Of a stretch of DNA of 64,000 nucleotides, positions 57,160 through 64,000 are shown piece by piece (positions within the stretch are counted from its first letter, which is position 1; every line of letters begins with the position of its first letter). Origin of the DNA: Limnanthes douglasii subsp. nivea (Eukaryota > Streptophyta > Magnoliopsida > Brassicales > Limnanthaceae); NCBI GenBank assembly GCA_036936605.1, contig JAUPFV010000001.1:165068643-165132642 (forward strand). The letters are read 5' to 3'. The translations under genes and the position numbers were made by a program. The notes beneath the pieces were generated by a model. That model ran no database searches, was not told the origin of the DNA, and saw only the letters and a program-made list of their open reading frames with translations.

Positions 57160-57790
57160 ATGACAAGAAATCCGGAAGAGCTCCGAGATTAATTTTTGAT
57201 TGCGATAAATTTGGAGCATATATAAAACAACCGAATAAACCTAATGTTAAGAGAAGAACCGGTAAGACAAAAAATATGTTTGTCCTTGTAAAGTTTTTGC
57301 TTATATTGTTACAGTTGAAAGCAGATTATGGACTCTGACAATTATATATGGAAAGTATAATAATGACTACGAGATATTTTTAGAAGTATTCTATAGAACA
57401 AAAGGTTGAAAATAAACAAAGAAAAGTTCATTATGAAATTTTCTATGACTAGTCCCCGTAATCGGGAAGTTTTAGTCAGTTTGGGGAATGATAAACCCAT
57501 GTATCCAATATTCATAATATTTTTGTTATACACGACACAAACAACATACATTGGAGATGTTTGACCAGTTGCACATACAATATTGGTTGGGTAAACCGCA
57601 GGAACCAATAAGTCGAATGAAATTGGACAACAAGTAATCACATATATATTTATTGCATGCCAAACATATATCAGCCTTCTTAAGGCATTCCCAAAGGTTC
57701 GGGTTATAGATATTACCTACAAGACTACGAGGTATAAAATATCACTATTTAAAATCATTAGGGTTAAGTCAACATGTTTAAACATATTAC
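57160..57790 (+). pseudogene. FAR1-type MULE transposase fragment (MULE-B)
   Basis: The N-terminal region reads GRAPRLIFDCDKFGAYIKQ (57175-57230) then KRRTGKTK. After a shift it reads CPCKVFAYIV and SRLWTLTIIYGKYNND (57290-57365), matching the C-P-K-Y...W-L-I--G-HNH pattern of FAR1-like DNA-binding domains. After a degraded stretch, LKAFPKVRVIDITYKTTRYK, ending ISLFKIIRVKST (57685-57775), is the start of the DDE core with its first aspartate; compare FPNVIVMDNTC in MULE-A. The rest of the core is not visible. It is the same superfamily branch as the copy at 19-21 kb, inactive through stops and loss. Confidence 0.7.
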
Positions 57791-58999
57791 CTAATGTAAT
57801 GCTTGGAAAAAAGAATTGTTATTAATTGGCGCAATTAACAAGGTATTCACATAATTTACACACTTGTTATGCAAACGATATATAAGAAGTAATATTCTTA
57901 CGAATAAAAAAAATTGTTCGTAGAAGCACAATATCATACGAGTTTCCTGCTTCTTGGAGTTCGACCCTATATTCAGAAAATACTTATGAGTTGCATAAAA
58001 ACATAACGATAATAAAGGATACATAAATATCCCATCTTAAGGCTCCAGTGTACGATAAAACATTTTGACTCCAACCATACAGTAAACAACTTCTTTACAC
58101 ATATATTATCATGGTGAAGCACTATAAAAACACAACAAAAAATCAGTAAGTTCAGTAATTCTTACATAGTAAAGTGATATTTGAATAATATAGCCGAACT
58201 AATGTTTTCTTATAATTATTAGCGCTTTATGCGCATTTATCATTGAAACGTTTTATTGGGACGACTCGACTCAATTTTAAATAATTTGGATGAAGTTTAA
58301 CACTTTTCTTGGTCTTCAACATAAGATGATAAAATCATCGTTCGAGTAATGTAAGAAAATATCTAACTTTAAATATGAAAATTCCATATGAAAAAGTATT
58401 AGAGTTATAGTCAGCGACATATCCCTTGTTATCATGGTAGAAGAATACAAAAAGCTAAAACAGTGTTTACATAATAAAATATACACATGTTATTAGATTC
58501 GCATGAGTTGTCATGCATGTTATATTGTAATGATACTCAATGATCGTTAATATAACTTACTTTATGGTTGACATGAGATGACAACTATAAAATTTGGTAC
58601 GAAAAGGAAAATGTGACGAATATGATTTTCTTGATAAATAACTCTTGAAAATAGTTAGTTTAGTCTGTAATTATGATCCGAAATGGAGGATTTATATCTT
58701 ATCAAATCTTTTACAATTACTTACTCCCAAAAGAACATAAGTTATCCCCTCATCCCTCCCAAATGAACCAATAAAGATAACATGAAAATGACATGGTAAC
58801 AGTAGTTTCACTAACTCAGAGAAATCAAAATTTAATTATGTCATCAAACAATCGGTAACAAGACCACACCATATCATCTTACCCCTCTAACCCCGACAAT
58901 AACTGTAAGCACTATGAATATACTAACAAGCACACCAAAATAATTATATCGCCAAAAATATCCAAACTCCCAAAGACATCCAAACACTGAAAAGTTAAA
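57791..58999. other. Eroded interior between the MULE-B fragment and its OTU-like domain
   Basis: The transposase remainder should be here, but I recognise no motif. The stretch is AT-rich, and 58680-58990 has CCCC-containing words. A deletion or extreme decay is likely. Confidence 0.35.
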
Positions 59000-59005
59000 A
59001 AAGAG

Positions 59006-59245
59006 TTGTTATCTCACGACCATCTTCTTATGTTTATGATTCTGTTTATTTATGAGGTAACAAATATGAAACCTGATGCTCATTATGGTTTTATGACTAT
59101 AGCTCAATCTTTATTAAAAAATCAAGGGACAAGGCAGCATTTGAGGGATCGACTAATGAGCAAAATCATATCATATTTGCTTTTATATGAAGTTATTTAC
59201 CGTACTCACATAAAAATAGACATAGAGATAAAGATTCTCAAATGA
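59006..59245 (+). pseudogene. OTU-like domain fragment downstream of MULE-B
   Basis: The 79-codon open frame contains MILFIYEVTNMKPDAHYGFM, then TIAQSLLKNQGTRQHLRDRL and YLLLYEVIY. This follows the OTU pattern I--V--DGNCGFRA-A--LG----W--VR--L--EL--H---Y, with the catalytic cysteine changed to tyrosine (DAHYGF). It stands at the same relative place as the OTU-like domain after MULE-A, so it is probably the C-terminal part of the MULE-B protein. The histidine part is not seen before the LTR-like sequence at 59.3 kb. It is inactive because of the lost nucleophile. Confidence 0.6.
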
Positions 59246-59309
59246 TTTGAATTGTTATTTTTAAGAGCTGTATAAAAGTGCCAAAAATTGTTTTGTCATT
59301 GCGACCATG

Positions 59310-59770
59310 TTTAAATACGTCATGTGTGGTGTGGAGAATTATCACATGAGGGTGGGTTTAGTAATTTGGTTGGTGTTCTACAGTAGTGTGTGGGTGTTAT
59401 GTGTTTAGAGTAGAGAGTAGAGAGATAATTAAGCAGCCTGGTCGCAGTTAATTCTCATTACCCACACTTAATGCAGGTGGTTGGGTATTTATACCCTGAT
59501 GTTTGGGCCCTTATGGGCTTTTGGGTCATATTTAATGGACCTAGGTCATGTTCAAAGACCCATGAGCTCTAAGTAGGAGAGCAAGTAGCTTAGTCAAGAA
59601 GTGTTTAGGCTTTTTAGTACTTTTGTCATAGTTCGAACAGTCCTATGGTCAGAGTGTTCGAAGTGATCTGTTCGGTTCGTGTGACCTGTCCGGTCCGGAG
59701 ACCTTGGATCGATCTGTCCTTGTCCGGGGAGCATGCAGAATTCGGACTCATCAATGTGTACATTTATTTA
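59310..59770 (-). repeat. LTR-like sequence of Ty3 copy 3
   Basis: The CTTAATGCAGGTGGTTGGGTATTTATACC block at 59468-59496 and GGGCCCTTATGGGCTTTTGG at 59506 align with 9538-9610. The right part (59640-59750) is rich in TTCGAACAG, TCCGGTCCGG and GTTCGGTTCG words. It stands to the left of a minus-oriented element, so it would be the 3' LTR. Exact ends and a second LTR are not in the window. Confidence 0.55.
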
Positions 59771-60565
59771 TGTTTGTCTTGATGACTTATTTATCTCTAA
59801 AATGTGTGATTCACACTCTTACATAAATAAAAAGGGTTTTCATTGGTCACGTAAACACATACTATGATTGTAAACATAACAAAACATTATCCATAATATT
59901 CTTAGTATTCAATAAACATGTTATGATCCATCCCGATGCGCCGCCACCTCTTATTTATCCTAGTTGAAAAATATATTGTAAAGACAAAAGTATTAAGTAG
60001 ATGAATCCATTATTTGATTGGTTTGCCAAATATATTCAATTTTATGGGTTAATTAAACAAGACCGTATAATGACAAATCTTTTGGAAGACGGGAAAATGT
60101 TTACTTTGTTTATTTTGTTATAATTTTAGTTTGTTATAAATTAATTTTATCTCAAATCAAACTATGATTTTTATTATTGTTATTTATATTAATAACATTA
60201 TTTAAGTAATATTTCATTTAACTTTAGTTTGACAACATAATGAAAATTACAAAAAACTATAATAAAACACAATAGTTTAAAATCATAAAATGAAAACTAA
60301 GTAGACTTAATACTTGTGAAAAATAAGATATTATGTGGATAAATGAAATATGGCTTGAGATGTATGTGAATATTTTAAATTTACACCTAATATAGATGGG
60401 ATGCATCACCTTTTAGATTATAGTGAAAAATAAAGTAATACAACTAATGTTGACCTAACTCGTTGATAATAATTAGTTTTAGGTAAACTGATAACATATT
60501 TTCCAATAACTTTTGCTATAATTCCTACACGCTGCATCGATATATTAATAAAAAAACTAGCATTA
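59771..60565. other. AT-rich stretch between LTR and accessory ORF
   Basis: Composition changes sharply to AT-rich with no coding similarity. The accessory ORF similarity starts abruptly at 60567, so this is probably inserted or replaced sequence, not original leader. Confidence 0.4.
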
Positions 60566-60566
60566 A

Positions 60567-60880
60567 CCGAGCCAGCTGAGCCCCAACGCTTGGTATACCC
60601 TTATGTCATGCATCATGGCATCAAGGCTGTGTGGGATTCCTCTGCCCATGGAGGAGTTTGTTGCAGTGGCTAGCCTGTGTAGAAACCACCACATCCCCTT
60701 CTACCACTTTAACATGGGGGATAACTTCAAGGCGGTGGACGATTTGCTGGAGGCAGAGAGGAATTGGAGGACCCAGTTCCTATTTTTCAGTGGTGCCTGG
60801 GAGAATGGCAAGAAGATAAAATCCGGAGAGAACCCAAGCCTCCTCAGAAGCAGGTGGAGGAGTGATTGTAAGTCTCCTAC

Positions 60881-60913
<33 letters not shown>

Positions 60914-62494
60914 TTATTTTGTTTCTCCCTTTCTTATCTAATGCAGTTCGAACTAATGGGTCTCACTTTTTCCTTGGCAGTGTTACCCAAGGAGTTCAGT
61001 GACTATCAGAAAGCCGGGCAGATAACTTGTGGCAAGATTAATGCCTGGGCTGCTGAAAATTGGGGGAACCGATTCCACGATGCGTTCACTAGTGGAAATT
61101 TGGCAAGGTCTCACTTGTGGAACACCACAGGTCGGAGAGACTTGACTTGGGAGGAGCTCACCACCCAGCCTTCTCTGGACGTTGTGCTCAAGAGGACCCA
61201 TGAACCAGATGGGACACTCTTCCTGCCAGGCCGGGCCAAAGCCCCGAGCAAGATGAAAGGCAAGAAGAAGGGCAAAAGGGTGGTGGGTGATGCCAACCCT
61301 GCTGATGCTGAGAAGGATGCTCCAACAGTCCCGGAGGGGCCAGCCCAGAGCCAAATTGATGTTGCTATCTTGCAAGTAGTGGAGCAAGATACTGAAAGGC
61401 AGGAAACGAATCTCCCAAAACCTCCAAGGGCTTCCAAGAGAAATCGCAAACAGGGAAGCGAAGGCGCAAACCGGGAGGCGAAGAAGAAAAAGACTTCTAA
61501 GGGAAACGAGCTTTCTCTCCGGGCTCCGGAGCCTTCTTTCCAAGCTGATCCTTCTTACCCAACGCATGCCGAAGAGATTCCGGGGGACTTTCACACCGAT
61601 GAGGTTGAGGGAGGAGATCACAACATTGATGGAGTAGACATCACCGGTCTTGATGAGCTTGGTGAATACTTCCTCAATCTCCCCAGAGATGACTTTGCAG
61701 GGCCTTACATTCCTCCGAGCAGCTCCAACACAGTCAATTTTAATGGTAAGACTTTTATTGTCTCTAGTGAAAGGGATGCTATAGCCCACTCCTTGTTAAG
61801 AAACGTGCAGCCTGTACTTATGTTGGAGAGACAAGTTTGGAGTCAGGCAGACATCATTAAAGACCTTAAGTCTGACAAGGAGAAGCTGTCTGAAGACCTT
61901 CGCACTGCCACATCCAATGCTGCCATGTTAAAAGAAGAAAACGAGGAGCTGAAGAGAAGCCAGAAGGCAAGTACCACAACAGTCCCCACTTTAGAGGAGA
62001 CTATTAAAGACCTCCGGGAGAAACTGTCCGGTCTGGAGAAAGACCTTACTGCCTCAAAGGAAGAAACCAAGGCAAAGGACAAAATCATCACCAACTTAAC
62101 TACTGACAAGATTGCTCTTGAGAATGCAGCATCCAAGGCTGCCGAGGAGAAAAACACTTTGTTAAGGGAGCAAGAGGCTAAGATCCAAGTCAAGATCAAT
62201 GCTTATGCCAACCAGATGATCAAAAGCGAAGAGCAACTGCTTGAGAAGGTGAGGTCTGACATGGTTCTACTTTTCCATGAAAAGTTTCCGAAGAAGAACC
62301 TAGGGGACTTATGGCTTTATGTTGAGCCTGAAGACCTCCCATACCACACGATAGCCGAAGGCGATAGGTATGGCTACTCTAGTGATTCCTCAGGTGATGA
62401 AGAACATACTGGGGAGAGCCCAGATGAAGAGAAAGAGGATCCTAAGGGCAAGAAGGTAGATGAAGGTAAGCCATCTTCAAAGGCTCAACCTTAA
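60567..62494 (+). CDS. Ty3 antisense accessory ORF, copy 3, nearly intact
   Basis: Exon 1 (60567-60867) opens inside the conserved domain with PSQLSPNAWYTLMSCIMASR, then FNMGDNFKAVDDLLEAERNW and FFSGAWENGKK. The intron 60868-60980 (GTAAGT ... CTTGGCAG, with an ATT repeat) joins to exon 2 (60981-62494): VLPKEFSDYQKAGQITCGKI, DLTWEELTTQPSLDVVLKRT, a lysine-rich nuclear-signal-like stretch (61425-61500), an acidic middle and a long coiled coil (about 61840-62260). Then comes VRSDMVLLFHEKFPKKNLGD and an acidic tail ending SSKAQP. It has no stop in about 600 codons but lacks its N-terminus. It is known in the Tat lineage as an extra antisense ORF (recalled), function unknown. Codon use and GC are higher than in the surroundings, so it is young. 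Confidence 0.8.
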
Positions 62495-62514
62495 CTTATG
62501 ATCCACTTTGTTTA

Positions 62515-62820
62515 TTTTCTATCCAGACTAAAGTCCTTGGAAGGCCAAGGCACTCTTTTTGTAATGGTGTCCGGTATCTGACCGGATAGGTTTTTTGTGT
62601 TCTACTTTGATCATTTAAAAGTCCTTGGAAGGCCAAGGCAATTTTAAGTTGTTTATTCAATGAATATTTTTGTTCTGTGCAACTATCATCTTCTTTCATT
62701 GTTTTTTCTAATTTTGATAGCCAGAGTTTAAGTAGCCTTTAGTTGTTTCATAGTGAGAGTGTTTAAGTTCTCCGGCTAGAGTTTAAATAGCCCTTAGTTA
62801 TTTCAATCCGGATAGTATGA
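62515..62820. repeat. Paired boxes between accessory ORF and integrase end
   Basis: AAGTCCTTGGAAGGCCAAGG is perfect at 62531 and 62621. GAGTTTAAGTAGCCTTTAGT (62726) recurs as GAGTTTAAATAGCCCTTAGT (62779). AAGGCC/GGCCAAGG words can pair within a box. They lie exactly between the two convergent genes, where both transcripts should end. Confidence 0.8.
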
Positions 62821-62958
62821 CAAGGGACAAAACTTTAAAAACACTTAGAAATTTTTTAAGAAGACATCAAACTTTATTCAACAGCCCGGACACCTCATTA
62901 AAACCTCCCCGTGCCACCAGGGAGGAGAGAGTATGCCCCCAAATATTTACATGGATGT

Positions 62959-64000
62959 TTAAACAAGTAAATATTTACACAAGTGATACTCCAAGTACAT
63001 TCGGAGATGCTCGATATTCCAAGGATGAGTTAGAACTCTGCCATCTTTGTCTTCCAACCAATATGTTCCAGGTTTAATTCTTTCAACAACCATATACGGA
63101 CCCTCCCAAGTTGGGGCCAGCTTTCCGAACAGCTTTTCTTTAGTGTGTAAGAAGACCTTCCTCAATACCTTGTCCCCTGGTTGGAAATCTCTTCTTTTAA
63201 CTTTGGAAGCAAACGTGCTTCTCATCAAGCCTTGATAGTGTGCAACTCTAAGGTGAGCTTTAACTCGTATTTCTTCTATCAAATCAAGTTTACCTCTGAT
63301 TTCCATCTCGTTAGCGTGTTCGGAGAAGTTGTGAACACGAAAGGAGGGGAGAGTTGCTTCTATGGGAGCTAATGCATCCATCCCATAGACCAAAGCAAAG
63401 GGTGATTCTTGTGTTACATCCCCAGGTGTTGTTCGGTAGGCCCACAAGACCTCTTGTAGATAACTAGGCCACTTCCCAGCAGCCCCTTCCAAATTCTTCT
63501 TTAAACCGGTCAGTATAGTCTTATTAGCCACTTCAACCTGCCCATTTGCTTGTGGGTGGAAAGGTGAAGAAAAACAATGTTGTATACCCCTTGAGACACA
63601 GAAGCTTTCCATTTCCCTATTGTCGAACTGTGGCCCATTGTCTGTTGTTATCTTTTGTGGGACACCAAATCTGCAACAAATGTTGGATAGAATGAATTTT
63701 ATAACAGCTTTTGATGTTGTCCCTGCTAGAGGGGCTGCTTCTATCAACTTCGAGAAGTAGTTTATGGCCACAATTATAATTTTGCTTCCTCCGGACGCCA
63801 CAGGGAGAGGCCCTACTAAATCCAATCCTCATCGAGCAAAAGGAATAGGCTCGGAAATTGACTCTAAAGGAATGGCTGGTACATTAATTTCATTGCTGTA
63901 CCTCTGGCATGGGTCACACCTTCTTACCAATTCCTTAGCATCTTTCATGATTGATGGCCAATAATAACCGGAGAGTAAAACTCTTCTTGTCAAAGCTCTA
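62959..64000 (-). pseudogene. Ty3 (Tat/Retand-type) integrase, runs off the window
   Basis: From the window edge leftwards: the zinc region [20 protein letters not shown] with CQRY; then GLDLVGPLP with the first catalytic aspartate; TTDNGPQFDNREM (second aspartate); HPQANGQVEVANKTI (glutamate). The C-terminal part follows, with KVLRKVFLHTKEKLFGKLAP, then TWEGPYMVVERIKPGTYWL and the end LCKYLLV at 62959. The frame is open except for one TGA at 63829-63831, where the family has tryptophan (ARWGLDLVG-type). The enzyme would insert the cDNA copy into the genome. No chromodomain. Reverse transcriptase and RNase H lie beyond 64000. Age and family fit the accessory ORF that faces it. Confidence 0.9.

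Noticed and set aside
60983..61789. 268-codon open frame on the minus strand
   Set aside because: It lies opposite the accessory ORF, which has family similarity, an intron and a coiled coil; the minus frame shows no recognisable domain and is a shadow.

Overview
The window reads as nuclear DNA of a flowering plant, probably a eudicot. It is AT-rich, has no operons and no intact host gene, and is packed with decayed plant transposable elements: Ty1/copia, Ty3 of the Tat/Retand type, L1-type LINEs, Mutator-like elements (MULEs), MITEs and a tRNA-derived SINE. Several recognisable genes have GT-AG introns. The genus cannot be fixed from sequence alone.

Layout: 0-2.8 kb, a Ty3 remnant with a plus-strand accessory gene facing a minus-strand integrase end. 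2.8-6.3 kb, two head-to-head fragments of one copia family, one split by a 413-bp hAT-type MITE with an 8-bp target duplication. 6.7-7.9 kb, LINE fragment. 7.9-17 kb, a minus-strand MULE (MULE1) with spacers of a TTTCGCAT-type motif, split by a deleted Ty3 element (about 9.4-14.0 kb). 18.5-26 kb, a second MULE type: FAR1-like transposase plus an OTU-like protease (plus strand), facing a multi-exon plant mobile domain (PMD) gene (minus), with GTCGGGG/CCCCATCGGG hairpin-like repeats in the spacers and introns. 26.5-30.8 kb, a 90-bp tandem repeat, a LINE ORF1 fragment and a pentatricopeptide-repeat (PPR) gene fragment. 31.25-32.48 kb, a non-autonomous Mutator-like element carrying fifteen 51-bp repeats. 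32.57-36.07 kb, a fairly young 5'-truncated LINE with an 18-bp target duplication. 37-40.4 kb, a minus-strand LINE split by a 358-bp MITE. 41-50.7 kb, MULE2 (plus) and a convergent intron-rich gene (minus), immersed in thousands of bases of a TGCGAGAC motif. 50.8-51.0 kb, a SINE with a 13-bp target duplication. 52.65-56.87 kb, a copia element whose 5' LTR is cut down to about 10 bp. 57.1-59.3 kb, another FAR1-MULE plus OTU remnant. 59.3-64 kb, a third Ty3 element whose accessory gene is nearly intact and points at an integrase on the opposite strand.

Two themes recur. First, three copies of a Tat/Retand-type Ty3 element carry an antisense accessory gene with one intron at the same place in each copy. 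Second, several MULE loci pair a transposase with a protease-type or captured host gene (OTU-like, PMD, a possible Ulp1-associated gene), and their non-coding parts are filled with locus-specific short-motif arrays. Of these, the GCGAGAC domain at 41-50 kb is the strongest candidate for something not previously described.
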